64,000 nucleotides of DNA. Source: Magnetovibrio sp. Lineage in GTDB: Bacteria > Pseudomonadota > Alphaproteobacteria > Rhodospirillales > Casp-alpha2. The DNA lies in assembly GCA_002690705.1 (NCBI GenBank), contig NZFO01000005.1:126711-190710 (forward strand). The letters are read 5' to 3'. The notes under the pieces were generated by a model. The model made no database searches, was not told the origin of the DNA, and worked only from the letters and a program-made list of their open reading frames with translations. The position numbers and the translations under genes were made by a program. This document shows, piece by piece, positions 1 to 10,364 of the stretch. Every line of letters starts with the position of its first letter. The first letter of the stretch is position 1.

Positions 1-1
1 T

Positions 2-673
2 GACATAAAAGTGCGCATGGGTCAATTATTTGACGATCATCCAGAGCTTGATTCCGACTATGCACCAAGCCTGATTGAATACGACCTAGGCTGGTTAAAT
101 TATGGCGCAGATACAGGAATATTGGACTGTGTGGCTCAAATCATGGGGGACGACATAATTGTTTGGGGCTCGGCACTATTTTGTAAAAAAGCGATTGGTG
201 GCAAGCCAACGCCATGGCATCAGGACGGTCAATACTGGCCAATACGTCCGCTTGAAGCTTGCACAGTTTGGATTGCTTTGGATAAATCAACACGTGAAAA
301 CGGTTGTTTACGTGTTATTCCAGGCTCTCATAAAAGAAAAGAAATTTTCAAGCACGAGTTTGAACGTGAGGGCGAGCAGATTTTAAATCAACGGGTCAAC
401 GCTGTTTCAATGCTTAATGCGGAACCGGTAGATATTGTTTTAGAGCCCGGAATGATCTCACTTCATGATGCTTTTATAATTCATGGAGCAGAACCAAACA
501 AATCAGGCTTGCGCCGCGGCGGTTTAACGTTTCGCTATATGCCAACAACGTCCCACTACGATCGGAGACTAGCCGCAGTCCTCGGAGAGAAGCAAGGAGG
601 CTTACCTCTGGAAAAACGTAATTTACATCTAGTGCGTGGGGTAGATCGATGTGGTCTTAATGATGTGTTTTAA
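2..673 (+). CDS. PhyH-family Fe(II)/2-oxoglutarate dioxygenase, 5'-truncated by window edge
   Basis: This is the C-terminal part of a phytanoyl-CoA dioxygenase (PhyH) family protein. The frame is open to the left edge of the window, so the true start lies outside; about 223 residues are visible, while the family is usually near 270-300. The iron-binding His and Asp sit in WHQDGQYW, a conserved CLRVIPGSHK segment follows, and the distal His (IIHGAE) with a downstream Arg (GLRRGG) supplies the last iron ligand and 2-oxoglutarate contact. Family members hydroxylate diverse small molecules and the substrate cannot be told here. It lies upstream of the acyl-CoA mutase on the same strand, but about 250 bases separate them, so co-transcription is not assured. 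Confidence 0.85.
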   Translation, partial: DIKVRMGQLFDDHPELDSDYAPSLIEYDLGWLNYGADTGILDCVAQIMGDDIIVWGSALFCKKAIGGKPTPWHQDGQYWPIRPLEACTVWIALDKSTRENGCLRVIPGSHKRKEIFKHEFEREGEQILNQRVNAVSMLNAEPVDIVLEPGMISLHDAFIIHGAEPNKSGLRRGGLTFRYMPTTSHYDRRLAAVLGEKQGGLPLEKRNLHLVRGVDRCGLNDVF

Positions 674-801
674 GTTAGTTGTCTCTAGTTCTTCAAAAAA
701 AACGTAAGTAATTAACATAGTGAGGATCTAGATTTATGTGTTCTGATTTTTATAATTTTACAGCGGCTGATAGGAATTTTAGGAAATTCGCATGGAGACT
801 C

Positions 802-820
802 GGTGCAGCTTGGTAGCACC
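802..820 (+). other. Hairpin resembling a tRNA D-arm, in the icmF leader
   Basis: A 5-bp stem GGTGC/GCACC closes a 9-base loop AGCTTGGTA, the typical sequence of a tRNA D-loop. No matching anticodon arm or T-arm (GGTTCGAATCC-like) follows before icmF, so this is not a complete tRNA gene. It could be a remnant of one or a chance hairpin. The rest of the 674-922 interval shows nothing else I can name. Confidence 0.35.
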
Positions 821-922
821 CGGCTGGCAATGATGTTTTCATAAGTTAAAATCACCTGCCCGCTGAGTTTTAGATTTTTTAATTGGTATTGATGTGTGAA
901 GTTCACAGTTAGGAGAGTAGCC

Positions 923-3900
923 ATGCCCAAAGATGGCGCGGCCAGAAAGTTTCAGCACCCCCAGAGTTATGAGCCTAAAAACCACCTCCGGTTTATCACT
1001 GCAGCGAGCCTATTTGATGGTCATGATGCCTCGATTAACATCATGCGACGTATCTTGCAGGGGGCGGGCACAGAGGTTATTCACTTGGGCCATAACCGTG
1101 CTGTTGATGAAGTTGTTACAGCAGCAATTGCCGAGGACGCGCACGCGATTGCTGTTAGCTCATATCAGGGCGGTCATGTCGAATACTTTAAATACATGAT
1201 TGATTTGCTTCGTGAACGGGGCAGGCCCGAAATTCTTGTGTTCGGCGGTGGCGGAGGAGTGATTGTCGCTTCCGAAATACAAGAACTGCATGACTACGGA
1301 GTTACACGGATCTACTCGCCTAACGACGGTTATGAGATGGGCTTACCCGGCATGATAGCGGATATGATGCGACTAGCAGACCGCGACCTCGGGGAGGCAT
1401 TACCTTCGGAGATTTCGAGCCTACAAAGTGGTGAACCAGCAGTATTGGCTCGGATCATCACAGGTATGGAGCTCAACAGCATTGATCGTAAGATGCTCGA
1501 GAGTATCAGAGTAGTAGCTGATAATCACGCTGATGTGCCTGTGCTGGGGATAACCGGAACTGGCGGTGCGGGAAAGTCGTCATTAACCGACGAATTAATT
1601 CGAAGGTTTAGGTTATATTCTGGAGAGCCGAAAATCGCGATCATTGCTATCGATCCTACACGGCGACGGACCAACGGTGCATTGCTCGGTGATCGAATCC
1701 GCATGAATGCGATTGACTCGCCGAATATTTATATGCGGTCTTTGGCCACCCGAGGCGCGGGATCTGAGGTGGTGGAGGCAACTAGTGACATTATTGCAGC
1801 TTGTAAAGTAGCTGGGTATGAGCTCGTAATCATAGAGACACCTGGTATTGGTCAAGGTGATGGGGCAGTGGTCGAATTGGTCGATGTATCGCTGTACGTA
1901 ATGACACCAGAATATGGTGCTCAAAGCCAACTTGAGAAAATCGATATGCTTGACTTCGCTGATGCGGTTGCCATTAACAAATTTGATCGTAAAGGGGCGT
2001 TGGATGCACTGCGTGATGTCCGCAAACAGGTTCAGCGTAACCGCGAGGCCTTCGGTCAATCGCTCGACACAATGCCGGTTTTCGGCTGTATGGCGGCGAA
2101 ATTTGCCGACATTGGCGTAAGTGCTCTGTATCAGGAACTGCTGAGCCAGTTTGAAACTCTGGGACTCAATGGTTTTCCTTGCAAACTGTTGCCGGTCGAG
2201 GTCCGTCAATCTGAATTGGGCCAAGCAATTGTTCCTCCGGAGCGCGCGCGTTACCTAGCAGAGATAGCTGAAACGGTAAGGGACTATCACTATTTCATTT
2301 CGGAACAAACTCAAACAGCACGCGAGTCTCAGCAACTAAAAGCCGCAAAACAAATGCTCTTGGATGCAAAACAAGGGGAAGTTGGTACGGATTTAAATTC
2401 TTTGATTGCTGACCGGGATGCGCGGCTCGCTCCACGGGTTGTCGATTTGTTGGAGTCATGGCCGAGCGTAGTTGATAACTATTCTGGTGATAGAGGGATG
2501 ATCAAAATCCGTGATAAAGAGGTTTCTACAACTTTAAAAAGAGAGACGTTATCAGGTAATAAAGTTTCGCGCATTGCACTACCTAAGTACGAGGATCACG
2601 GAGAACTTGTGAAATGGTTGCTCAAGGAAAATCTGCCGGGTTTTTTCCCCTACACAGCCGGCGTTTTTGCTTTCAAGCGTGAAGGCGAGGACCCAACGAG
2701 GATGTTTGCAGGTGAGGGTGATGCTTTTCGCACAAATTCGCGGTTCAAGATGGTTTCGAGCGACTTTGAGGCCAAGCGACTTTCTACTGCCTTTGATTCG
2801 GTTACACTGTACGGCTTTGACCCTGACCTACGTCCAGATATTTATGGTAAAATTGGAAATTCAGGTGTTTCAATTGCAACACTTGAAGACATGAGGGTGC
2901 TATACGATGGATTTGATCTCTGCAATCCTTCAACGTCAGTTTCAATGACCATTAACGGGCCTGCACCGATGGTTATGGCGATGTTTTTGAACACTGCGAT
3001 AGATCAGCAAGTTGCAAAATTTGAGGTTGATAACGGACGATATCCATCAAAAAAAGAGTTTACAGAGTTATCCGAGTGGGTTCATGAGAATATTCGTGGG
3101 ACTGTTCAAGCGGATATTTTAAAGGAGGATCAAGGCCAGAACACCTGTATTTTCTCGACGGAATTTGCACTGAAATTGATGGCAGATGTTCAAGAATACT
3201 TTGTCAACCATAGAATTCGTAACTTCTATTCTGTATCTATCTCTGGGTACCATATTGCCGAAGCGGGGGCGAACCCCATATCTCAACTGGCATTTACATT
3301 GTCCAATGGCTTTACATTTGTTGAGGCATATCTTGCACGTGGAATGCAAATTGATGATTTTGCACCTAATTTATCCTTCTTTTTTTCAAATGGGATGGAC
3401 CCAGAGTATACCGTGATGGGCCGCGTGGCTAGGCGCATATGGGCGACAACAATGCGGTTTAAATACGGGGCCAATGAGCGCTCTCAAAAACTGAAATACC
3501 ACACACAAACGTCGGGTCGGTCTTTGCATGCTCAGGAGATGGATTTCAATGATATTCGAACAACCCTGCAAGCTTTGATCGCAACTTACGACAATACGAA
3601 CTCACTTCACACTAATGCCTATGATGAGGCTGTGACGACCCCTACCGCAGAGAGCGTGCGTCGCGCTGTCGCTATTCAGATGATTATAAATAATGAGTGG
3701 GGATTATCAAAAAATGAAAATCCGAATCAAGGAAGTTTTATTATTGATGAATTAACCGATTTGGTCGAAGAGGCGGTGCTACAGGAGTTTGATCGAATTT
3801 CAGAGCGTGGCGGGGTACTTGGTGCCATGGAGACAGGGTATCAGCGTGGTAAAATTCAAGAGGAGTCACTCTACTATGAGCACAAGAAACATGAGGGCTC

Positions 3901-4192
3901 GATTCCGATTATCGGTGTCAATACCTTCCTGAATCCTAATCCTTTGGTAGAGGACGTATTCGAATTGCAGCGTTCCACAGATTCAGAAAAACAAAGTCAA
4001 ATCAGCAGGTTAAATGATTTTCATAAAGTTAATATCGCGCATTCACCAGCTATGATTACGCGCCTCAAGCAAATTGCTACGGAAGGTGGAAACGTCTTTG
4101 AAGTGTTAGTAGACGCGGTGCGCGTCTGCTCGCTTGGACAAATTACTGAGGCTTTGTTCGATGCGGGGGGACAATACCGCCGTAATATGTAG
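923..4192 (+). CDS. icmF: Fused B12-dependent acyl-CoA mutase with GTPase chaperone (IcmF type)
   Basis: Adenosylcobalamin-dependent acyl-CoA mutase of the fused IcmF architecture. From the N-terminus: a B12-binding domain (DGHDAS near residue 31, GGGGG near 110), a MeaB/ArgK-like G-protein (P-loop GTGGAGKSS near 210, ETPGIGQGD near 304, NKFD near 351), and the large mutase barrel (YTAGVF near 577, [13 protein letters not shown]). Known IcmF enzymes interconvert isobutyryl- and butyryl-CoA, and some act on isovaleryl/pivalyl-CoA. The YTAGVF segment resembles IcmF rather than methylmalonyl-CoA mutase, which has TIRQYAG there. An in-frame GTG exists at 896, but AGGAGAG at 911-917 sits 5 bases before ATG 923, so I chose the latter (1089 residues). 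I see no B12 riboswitch in the leader. Confidence 0.93.
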   Translation: MPKDGAARKFQHPQSYEPKNHLRFITAASLFDGHDASINIMRRILQGAGTEVIHLGHNRAVDEVVTAAIAEDAHAIAVSSYQGGHVEYFKYMIDLLRERGRPEILVFGGGGGVIVASEIQELHDYGVTRIYSPNDGYEMGLPGMIADMMRLADRDLGEALPSEISSLQSGEPAVLARIITGMELNSIDRKMLESIRVVADNHADVPVLGITGTGGAGKSSLTDELIRRFRLYSGEPKIAIIAIDPTRRRTNGALLGDRIRMNAIDSPNIYMRSLATRGAGSEVVEATSDIIAACKVAGYELVIIETPGIGQGDGAVVELVDVSLYVMTPEYGAQSQLEKIDMLDFADAVAINKFDRKGALDALRDVRKQVQRNREAFGQSLDTMPVFGCMAAKFADIGVSALYQELLSQFETLGLNGFPCKLLPVEVRQSELGQAIVPPERARYLAEIAETVRDYHYFISEQTQTARESQQLKAAKQMLLDAKQGEVGTDLNSLIADRDARLAPRVVDLLESWPSVVDNYSGDRGMIKIRDKEVSTTLKRETLSGNKVSRIALPKYEDHGELVKWLLKENLPGFFPYTAGVFAFKREGEDPTRMFAGEGDAFRTNSRFKMVSSDFEAKRLSTAFDSVTLYGFDPDLRPDIYGKIGNSGVSIATLEDMRVLYDGFDLCNPSTSVSMTINGPAPMVMAMFLNTAIDQQVAKFEVDNGRYPSKKEFTELSEWVHENIRGTVQADILKEDQGQNTCIFSTEFALKLMADVQEYFVNHRIRNFYSVSISGYHIAEAGANPISQLAFTLSNGFTFVEAYLARGMQIDDFAPNLSFFFSNGMDPEYTVMGRVARRIWATTMRFKYGANERSQKLKYHTQTSGRSLHAQEMDFNDIRTTLQALIATYDNTNSLHTNAYDEAVTTPTAESVRRAVAIQMIINNEWGLSKNENPNQGSFIIDELTDLVEEAVLQEFDRISERGGVLGAMETGYQRGKIQEESLYYEHKKHEGSIPIIGVNTFLNPNPLVEDVFELQRSTDSEKQSQISRLNDFHKVNIAHSPAMITRLKQIATEGGNVFEVLVDAVRVCSLGQITEALFDAGGQYRRNM

Positions 4193-4205
4193 TAAGATTG
4201 TGACC

Positions 4206-4469
4206 ATGAGAAGTCTTAAGCACCCTGCAGACGTTGGCCTTAGAGAAATCCTTTTTGAGTTTAAAAAAGTGGGACGCTACCTGAAAGTCTCCGCTATTGA
4301 CCCTTATACCTCTACTGAAGTATCGATGATAGGAGACCCCAAGCAGAGCGAGGAAGCATTAAAACGCGTCGCGACCAGAAAGCTTATATACGTCATGGAT
4401 AAAAAGGGATATTCCAAACGGGGCAGACGCCTTCCTCGTGGGCAAAGTCCTTTTGGGTTAAAAAGTTGA
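4206..4469 (+). CDS. Small DUF6898-type protein
   Basis: An 87-residue protein beginning 13 bases after icmF. The segment from REILFEFKKVG through VSAIDPYT and EVSMIGDP to LKRVATRKLIYVM matches, from memory, a small alphaproteobacterial family of unknown function now called DUF6898. It is basic at the C-terminus and has no signal peptide or membrane segment. The frame continues upstream inside icmF, but ATG 4206 puts the conserved block near the N-terminus as in relatives. Its 3' end overlaps the convergent broken mucR gene by 12 bases. No function can be assigned. Confidence 0.7.
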   Translation: MRSLKHPADVGLREILFEFKKVGRYLKVSAIDPYTSTEVSMIGDPKQSEEALKRVATRKLIYVMDKKGYSKRGRRLPRGQSPFGLKS

Positions 4470-4917
4470 CTTAAACCATGTAAATTTGCAATCAGAGACA
4501 GCCGGTTTGCCGAAGCCCATTTGCCTTGCAAAGCTGGAGCGCTGCTGAGAGTAATGCGCGGCAACCATTGGATAAGTAGGAGGCAAACTCCACCGCTTGC
4601 GATACTCCTTAGGCGTTAGTCCGGATGCTGCTTTTAAATGACGTTTTAACATCTTTAGGCGGCGCCCATCCTCTAAACACACTAAGAAATCGGGCGATAT
4701 CGACTTTGGAGATGGCGATAGCCGGACGCCGGGTCGGTTTTTGGGATTGTTCATTCGATTTTGAAGAAAGGTCTGATAAAGCTTCATAAATTGATTGAAT
4801 AATGGGCGAAATTGTCCCAAAATCCTACGGGGTTTTTAGAGAGATACCCCCTAAAATAGTCGATGTCATCCGCAGCACATGTGTATGGTTGAAACTGTCT
4901 TTATCCGAATCAGACAT
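4458..4917 (-). pseudogene. MucR/Ros-family regulator, broken by frameshifts
   Basis: The C-terminal half reads as MucR: SISPDFLVCLEDG, LKMLKRHL, LTPKEYRKRW, YPMVAAHYSQQRS. The matching N-terminal half lies upstream but in other frames: from ATG at 4917, MSDSDKD through VLRMTSTILGG; then YLSKNPVG in a second frame (MucR proteins usually have YVSNNPVP here); then ISPIIQSIYEALSDLSSK back in the first frame, which has a TAG at 4825-4827; then the zinc-finger part in a third frame. At least three indels are needed, two of them in G- and T-runs. The finger itself keeps Cys and the first His, but the other two ligand positions read Asp and Ser. An intact short protein from TTG 4820 or ATG 4757 is possible but would lack the oligomerisation half. 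Sequencing error is a second explanation. Confidence 0.75.
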
Positions 4918-5143
4918 GAACCTTTGCCTCCCCATACTTGTAATTATAGCCTATATCATAGAGTTTTGAGAGTTGTGGCATCAATGCAAAAATAGCGGTA
5001 ATTTTGATGTTTGTATTTTGTCCTGCAAAACATCGATGCCTTGTGTCTGTATTGGCATCGAAACTCCAGATATGGTATGAGAAATCTGAAGGATGGCTGA
5101 GGTGGTCGTCTTTAGTTGCAATTTTAGGACGTCGGGAACTATC

Positions 5144-5590
5144 ATGACAATTCGATCTATTGCACTTGCTTGTGATCATGCCGGGTTTCCGCTGAAGACT
5201 TTCCTTAGCCAAGTTGTTGTTGACGGTGGTCACAAAATACTCGATCTCGGCACAACGTCCCATGCTTCGGTTGACTATCCAGATTATGGGTTTGCAATGG
5301 CAAGTGCGTTAAACGCTGGAGATGCGGATAGAGGTATTCTTGTTTGTGGCAGTGGAATAGGTATTTCTATCGCTGCAAATCGCTTTCAAACCGTTCGAGC
5401 TGCTCTAATTCACGACGCTTTGGGTGCTCGGATGGCGCGACTTCACAATGATGCTAATGTCATATGTTTGGGTGCACGAATGATTGGTGAGGATGTTGCC
5501 AAAGATTGCGTGAATATTTTTCTAAATACAGCTTTTGAAGGCGGCCGTCACTTAACTCGCGTCGATAAGTTGAGCCAGCACGGGGCTTAA
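5144..5590 (+). CDS. rpiB: Ribose-5-phosphate isomerase B
   Basis: Interconverts ribose 5-phosphate and ribulose 5-phosphate in the pentose phosphate pathway. The 148-residue RpiB/LacAB fold shows the N-terminal ACDHAG, the phosphate/active-site loop CGSGIGISIAANR with the catalytic Cys, and ARLHNDANVICLGAR. The frame is open further upstream (ATG at 5093), but family members start a few residues before ACDHAG, so ATG 5144 is preferred. It precedes glyA by about 40 bases; rpiB-glyA-nrdR is a common alphaproteobacterial order and probably one transcript. Confidence 0.93.
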   Translation: MTIRSIALACDHAGFPLKTFLSQVVVDGGHKILDLGTTSHASVDYPDYGFAMASALNAGDADRGILVCGSGIGISIAANRFQTVRAALIHDALGARMARLHNDANVICLGARMIGEDVAKDCVNIFLNTAFEGGRHLTRVDKLSQHGA

Positions 5591-5629
5591 GTAGTTTATA
5601 CAATTTATAGAATAGAGAGCAAAGATACG

Positions 5630-6940
5630 ATGTTAAACAGTTCCAAAACTCATATGTCGAATTATTTAACTGGCTTTTTTGCCGCAGGTTTGGCCGAAAG
5701 GGACCCTCAAATCTCAAATGCGATAAGCAATGAGTTGAGCCGGCAGCAGGAACAAATAGAACTGATTGCTTCTGAGAATATTGTGTCAAAAGCCGTTATG
5801 GAAGCGCAGGGTGGTGTCATGACGAATAAGTATGCAGAAGGTTATCCTGGCCGCCGGTATTACGGGGGATGTGAATTCGTAGATATAGCCGAATCAATGG
5901 CGATTGAGCGTGCAAAAAAACTTTTTGATTGCAGTGTTGTGAATGTTCAACCGCATTCTGGCGCGCAGGCCAATGGCGCTGTGATGATGGCACTGCTTAA
6001 GCCCGGTAATACAATTCTTGGCATGTCTCTAGACGCCGGTGGGCATTTAACTCACGGTGCTGGTCCATCCCAATCAGGAAAGTGGTTCAATGCGATTCAA
6101 TATGGGCTGACACCAGAGACCCATCTGATTGATTTTGATCAAGTCGAGAGGTTAGCGTGTGAACATAAGCCTCAACTGATAATTTGTGGGGGTTCAGCGT
6201 ATCCTCGAATTATAGATTTTAGCCGCTTTCGGGCCATTGCGGACGAGGTTGGCGCATATTTGATGGTTGATATGGCGCATTTTGCTGGGCTCGTGGCAGC
6301 AGGCATTCATCCTTCACCGTTACCTTACGCCGATGTGGTAACCACAACGACACATAAAACCCTCCGAGGACCAAGAGGAGGTATGATTTTAACCAATAAT
6401 CAAGATCTTGGAAAAAAATTTAACTCCGCAGTATTTCCGGGCCTACAGGGGGGACCTTTGATGCATATTATAGCGGCAAAAGCCGTCGCTTTTGGTGAAG
6501 CCCTGCAGCCTGAGTTCAAAACCTATTCTCAACAGGTTGTTAACAACGCACGAGTTTTAGCCGAAACGTTGAACAATTACGGCCTCGATATTGTCTCAAG
6601 GGGTACGGACACCCATCTCGTCTTGGTCGACCTGCGACCAAAACGTGTAAAAGGTAATCAGGCAGAAGAATCCTTGGAACGTGCAGGAATGACATGTAAT
6701 AAAAATGGCGTTCCGGGAGATCCTGAGAAGCCAACGGTAACATCAGGAATTAGACTAGGAACGCCAGCCGGAACTACTCGTGGCTTTGGTAATGAAGAGT
6801 TTGCGCAAATTGGGGCTATGATTGGAGATGTGCTTGACGGTTTAGCAATTAACCCAGATGAAAATTTGGTAGCGGAAAAGACCGCTCGGACACATGTTAA
6901 AACCCTGTGCAAGCGTTTTCCAGTTTATGAGGCTATGTAA
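5630..6940 (+). CDS. glyA: Serine hydroxymethyltransferase
   Basis: PLP enzyme that converts serine and tetrahydrofolate to glycine and 5,10-methylene-tetrahydrofolate, feeding one-carbon metabolism. Visible motifs: [46 protein letters not shown] and the PLP-lysine segment [14 protein letters not shown]. Length of 436 is normal for the family. A second in-frame ATG at 5654 begins MSNYLTGFF, closer to the usual N-terminus, and is an equally good start. It sits between rpiB and nrdR on the same strand. Confidence 0.95.
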   Translation: MLNSSKTHMSNYLTGFFAAGLAERDPQISNAISNELSRQQEQIELIASENIVSKAVMEAQGGVMTNKYAEGYPGRRYYGGCEFVDIAESMAIERAKKLFDCSVVNVQPHSGAQANGAVMMALLKPGNTILGMSLDAGGHLTHGAGPSQSGKWFNAIQYGLTPETHLIDFDQVERLACEHKPQLIICGGSAYPRIIDFSRFRAIADEVGAYLMVDMAHFAGLVAAGIHPSPLPYADVVTTTTHKTLRGPRGGMILTNNQDLGKKFNSAVFPGLQGGPLMHIIAAKAVAFGEALQPEFKTYSQQVVNNARVLAETLNNYGLDIVSRGTDTHLVLVDLRPKRVKGNQAEESLERAGMTCNKNGVPGDPEKPTVTSGIRLGTPAGTTRGFGNEEFAQIGAMIGDVLDGLAINPDENLVAEKTARTHVKTLCKRFPVYEAM

Positions 6941-6975
6941 TAACTATGGAATAGATTGGCGGGAGGATAGAATAG

Positions 6976-7437
6976 ATGCGCTGCCCATTTTGCGGACATC
7001 TTGAAACACAGGTTAAAGACTCACGGCCTACTGAGGATCATGCCGCCATCAGGCGACGACGGTTCTGTTCGGAGTGTGGCTCACGCTGGACAACTTTTGA
7101 ACGAGTCCAGTTGCGCGAATTGGTCGTGGTAAAAAGTAATGGTGACAAGGTGCCGTTTGATCGCGACAAGCTAGCCCGCTCTTTAAAAATTGCATTGCGC
7201 AAACGGCCAGTAAACGAAGATCGGATAGAACGAATTGTTAACGGGGTTCAACGGCGCCTTGAGGCACTTGGCGAAAATGAGATACCGACAAAGGTTGTTG
7301 GGGAGATGGTTATGGAAAATCTGCGCGATATGGACCAAGTCGCCTTCGTTCGGTTTGCCTCTGTATATAAAAACTTTCGTGAGGCTCGAGACTTTGAGGA
7401 ATTCGTGGAACATTTAGGTGACAACGCTTCCCAGTGA
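6976..7437 (+). CDS. nrdR: Transcriptional repressor NrdR
   Basis: Nucleotide-sensing repressor of ribonucleotide reductase genes, 153 residues. The N-terminal zinc ribbon is intact (MRCPFCG and CSECGS, four Cys), followed by an ATP-cone domain ([20 protein letters not shown] onward) that binds ATP/dATP. The start ATG is preceded by GGGAGGA at 6961-6967. Its last 20 bases overlap the start of ribD, indicating translational coupling; nrdR-rib linkage is widespread in proteobacteria. Confidence 0.96.
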   Translation: MRCPFCGHLETQVKDSRPTEDHAAIRRRRFCSECGSRWTTFERVQLRELVVVKSNGDKVPFDRDKLARSLKIALRKRPVNEDRIERIVNGVQRRLEALGENEIPTKVVGEMVMENLRDMDQVAFVRFASVYKNFREARDFEEFVEHLGDNASQ

Positions 7438-8551
7438 TGTAATTGACGCGCATTGGATGCGCGTGGCTCTGGCTTTAGCTCGCCGGGGGCTCGGGCAAGT
7501 AGCTCCTAATCCAGCCGTTGGCTGCGTATTGGTTCAATACGATCATGAGGGGGGACGGGTCGTTGGGAGAGGCTGGACACAGCCCGGTGGTCGTCCACAT
7601 GCAGAGACAGAAGCTATTGGCAGAGCTGGAAAAGAATCACTCGGATCAGTGGCTTATGTAACTTTAGAGCCTTGTGCTCACCAAGGACATACTGATCCAT
7701 GTGCGGATGCATTGATCTCTGCCGGTATCAAACGTGCCGTCGTTGCAACATTAGATCCGGACGAGCGGGTCTCGGGAAAGGGTATTCTGCGAATGAAACG
7801 AGCGGGCATTCAGGTCGATTTAGGGTGTTGTAACCGGCAAGCACGACAGCTGAATGCCGGCTTTCTAGCAACTCGGGAGACTGGAAGGCCACATGTTGCT
7901 CTCAAAGTGGCGACAACTTTCGATGGTAAAATCGCAGCAATTAATAGGCATAGCCAGTGGATTACTGGGCCGGAGTCGCGGGCTTACGGACATTTGTTGC
8001 GCTCGCGCTTTGATGTAATTCTAACTGGGTCAGGAACCGTTCTTAATGATAATCCGATGATGACCTGCCGATTGCCGGGGCTTGAGAAGTACTCGCCAAT
8101 TCGGGCTTTAGTTTTGGGTCATCGAAAAATCCCCTTTGATAGCAAAATCTTGTCATATGAACATGGTCCGCCAACATTGGTCTATCTGGGATACAAACAT
8201 TCGCTTGCTGAAGATAACGTCTTTCTAAAAAAAGTGGAGGTTTGCAAGGTTCGGTGCGATACCTTTGGTTACCCAGTCTTATCAGAAATTCTTGCTGATT
8301 TGGTTGCTCGCGGGATTACCCGTGTCTTGGTTGAGGCCGGCTCGCGGCTGAATACAGCTTTTCTTAAAGCGGAGGGAGTAGATGAAATTCACTGGTTTCG
8401 AGCATCGACCATTCTGGGGAATGACAGTATTCCAGTTATCGGTGACTTAGGCCAAGACAATGTTGAAAAACTGAGGCGATTTTCAGTTATTGAACAAAAA
8501 AGGATGGGTAACGATATGTATGAATTATTGAGTAAACAGGCTAACGGATAA
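7418..8551 (+). CDS. ribD: Bifunctional riboflavin deaminase/reductase RibD
   Basis: Carries out two successive steps of riboflavin synthesis: deamination of the pyrimidinone from GTP opening, then NADPH reduction of its ribosyl group. The N-terminal deaminase half has the zinc motif HAETEAI and [13 protein letters not shown]; the C-terminal half is the reductase ([42 protein letters not shown]). Length 377 is typical. The GTG at 7418 lies within nrdR; ATG 7457 (MRVALALA) is a possible alternative. First gene of the riboflavin cluster. Confidence 0.94.
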   Translation: MTTLPSDVIDAHWMRVALALARRGLGQVAPNPAVGCVLVQYDHEGGRVVGRGWTQPGGRPHAETEAIGRAGKESLGSVAYVTLEPCAHQGHTDPCADALISAGIKRAVVATLDPDERVSGKGILRMKRAGIQVDLGCCNRQARQLNAGFLATRETGRPHVALKVATTFDGKIAAINRHSQWITGPESRAYGHLLRSRFDVILTGSGTVLNDNPMMTCRLPGLEKYSPIRALVLGHRKIPFDSKILSYEHGPPTLVYLGYKHSLAEDNVFLKKVEVCKVRCDTFGYPVLSEILADLVARGITRVLVEAGSRLNTAFLKAEGVDEIHWFRASTILGNDSIPVIGDLGQDNVEKLRRFSVIEQKRMGNDMYELLSKQANG

Positions 8552-8556
8552 AATTT

Positions 8557-9147
8557 ATGTTTACGGGCATAACCACGGATATTGGCGAGGTAATTCAGCT
8601 CGATACCTCAGCAGAAACTCGGGTTGCAATTGCTACATCTTATGGCACGGGTGACATAAAAATTGGCGCATCTATCTGCTGCTCAGGTGTTTGTTTGACG
8701 GTAGTGGAAACGGGATCAGACTGGTTTGGAGTCCAAGTCTCATTGGAGACAATCTCCAAAACTACATTGGAGTGTTGGAGGATTGGCACAAAAGTCAATC
8801 TGGAACGAGCGCTAAAAGTTGGTGATGAACTGGGTGGCCACATCGTTTCGGGACATGTGGACGGCGTAGGAAAAATCCAAACCTTGAAAAATATTGGCGG
8901 TTCGATCGTGATTCAGATATGTGCGCCTCCAGCCCTCGGTCAATATTTAGCTGTTAAAGGTTCGATAACAATCGATGGGGTATCTCTCACTGTCAACGAA
9001 GTGAAGGATTCTAATTTTGAGGTAAACATCATACCGCATACGCAATCCGCCACAACGATCGGAGATGTTCAAATTGGCGATATGGTAAACCTGGAAATCG
9101 ACATGCTGGCAAGGTATGTTGCTCGCCTGCATGAGTTCAACATATAA
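8557..9147 (+). CDS. ribE: Riboflavin synthase, alpha chain
   Basis: Dismutates two 6,7-dimethyl-8-ribityllumazine molecules into riboflavin and the pyrimidine precursor. The 196-residue protein begins with the canonical MFTGIT and consists of two lumazine-binding repeats; each carries the GxSICCSGVCLTV / GSITIDGVSLTVN type motif, and SGHVDGVG ends the first barrel. It starts 5 bases after ribD and precedes ribB(X), as expected in a single operon. Confidence 0.96.
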   Translation: MFTGITTDIGEVIQLDTSAETRVAIATSYGTGDIKIGASICCSGVCLTVVETGSDWFGVQVSLETISKTTLECWRIGTKVNLERALKVGDELGGHIVSGHVDGVGKIQTLKNIGGSIVIQICAPPALGQYLAVKGSITIDGVSLTVNEVKDSNFEVNIIPHTQSATTIGDVQIGDMVNLEIDMLARYVARLHEFNI

Positions 9148-9207
9148 GTTATCATCGGAAACAGAAAATTGTATCAGGATACAACACAAGATGACCTATC
9201 GCGGAAC

Positions 9208-10341
9208 ATGAGGCCCGCTTATTTGTCCACAATAGACGAAATCATCGATGACGCCAGGAACGGCAGGATGTTTATTCTCGTTGATGATGAGGAACGGGAG
9301 AATGAGGGGGATTTAGTCATACCCGCTCAAATGGCAACGCCTGAGGCGGTGAATTTTATGGCTAAATTCGGGCGTGGCCTGATTTGTTTATCTCTGACCC
9401 AAGAGAGGCTTCGCCATTTAGACCTGCCACTTATGGCTCAGCGCAATTCCTCTCGCCATCAAACGGCGTTTACTGTATCCATCGAGGCCAGAGAGGGTGT
9501 GACAACTGGGATTTCTGCATCGGATAGGGCACGGACGATCTCCGTCGCGATTGATCCAAGTAAGGGCGCCGAGGATATTGTCTCTCCCGGACACATTTTT
9601 CCATTGGAAGCTCGAGAAGGCGGAGTGTTGGTGCGGGCTGGTCATACAGAGGCCGCGATTGATGTTTCCAGGTTAGCTGGCCTCAATCCATCAGGCGTTA
9701 TCTGCGAAATCATGAACGAAGATGGGACTATGGCGCGGCTCCCTGATCTTATTAAGTTTGCAAAGCATCATGGTCTCAAAATTGGAACTATTGCTGATCT
9801 CATAGCTTACCGATTGAAGAACGATCGTATTGTTGAGCGGACTCTCGAGGCTGATTTTGAAAGTCAATACGGTGGGACTTTTAAAATGTATGTTTACACC
9901 AACACGGTCGCTTACTCTGAGCATCTCGCATTAGTAAAGGGCGAAATTGATCAATTAAATTCGATCCCAGTTCGCATGCATGCATTTAATATTCTGGAAG
10001 ACGTCCTTGGAAACAGAAATTCCCATAAATCCGGTCAATTGCATGACGCTATGAATATGATTGGAGGCATGAAGGTTGGGGTAATTGTTTTAATTCGTGA
10101 ACCACACAAGAGTGCTTTATCCGATTTGTTGCGTCGCCAAATGGGGGTGGATCATGCGCCTGAAGTTAAGGTAGGTGGACAAGAGCGTACACTTCGTGAT
10201 TATGGAATCGGGGCACAAATTCTTTTGGACTTAGGTGTTAGGGACATGGAGTTACTCACGAATACGCCCCAGCGGACAATTGTGGGGCTGGAGGGTTTCG
10301 GCTTACGCGTGGTTGGGCAAAATGCTATTGCTTACGACTGA
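9208..10341 (+). CDS. ribB: DHBP synthase fused to a degenerate GTP cyclohydrolase II domain (RibBX type)
   Basis: The N-terminal half is 3,4-dihydroxy-2-butanone-4-phosphate synthase, which makes the four-carbon precursor of riboflavin from ribulose 5-phosphate: DDEERENEGDL, GRGLICL, TGISASDRARTI, SPGHIFPL, RAGHTEA. The C-terminal half has RibA length and fold signals (RTLRDYGIGAQILLDLG, near the end GLEGFGLRVV), but the zinc site of true GTP cyclohydrolase II (HSECLTGD followed by Cys-x-Cys) is replaced by MHAFNILEDVLG with no cysteines. It therefore matches the RibBX class, in which this half is not a cyclohydrolase. ATG 9208 fits the family N-terminus; an in-frame TTG at 9169 is possible. 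Confidence 0.9.
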   Translation: MRPAYLSTIDEIIDDARNGRMFILVDDEERENEGDLVIPAQMATPEAVNFMAKFGRGLICLSLTQERLRHLDLPLMAQRNSSRHQTAFTVSIEAREGVTTGISASDRARTISVAIDPSKGAEDIVSPGHIFPLEAREGGVLVRAGHTEAAIDVSRLAGLNPSGVICEIMNEDGTMARLPDLIKFAKHHGLKIGTIADLIAYRLKNDRIVERTLEADFESQYGGTFKMYVYTNTVAYSEHLALVKGEIDQLNSIPVRMHAFNILEDVLGNRNSHKSGQLHDAMNMIGGMKVGVIVLIREPHKSALSDLLRRQMGVDHAPEVKVGGQERTLRDYGIGAQILLDLGVRDMELLTNTPQRTIVGLEGFGLRVVGQNAIAYD

Positions 10342-10364
10342 AAACGAAGGACCAAAGTAAAAAC

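Noticed and set aside
674-922. Cobalamin riboswitch upstream of icmF
   Set aside because: No B12-box-like conserved core was found; only a short hairpin is present.
4458-4820. Intact MucR gene from TTG 4820
   Set aside because: The N-terminus in this frame does not resemble MucR, whereas the missing N-terminal half is encoded just upstream in other frames, so a pseudogene fits better.
5093-5143. Extended RpiB N-terminus from ATG 5093
   Set aside because: It would add 17 residues before the invariant ACDHAG start region; ATG 5144 matches the family.
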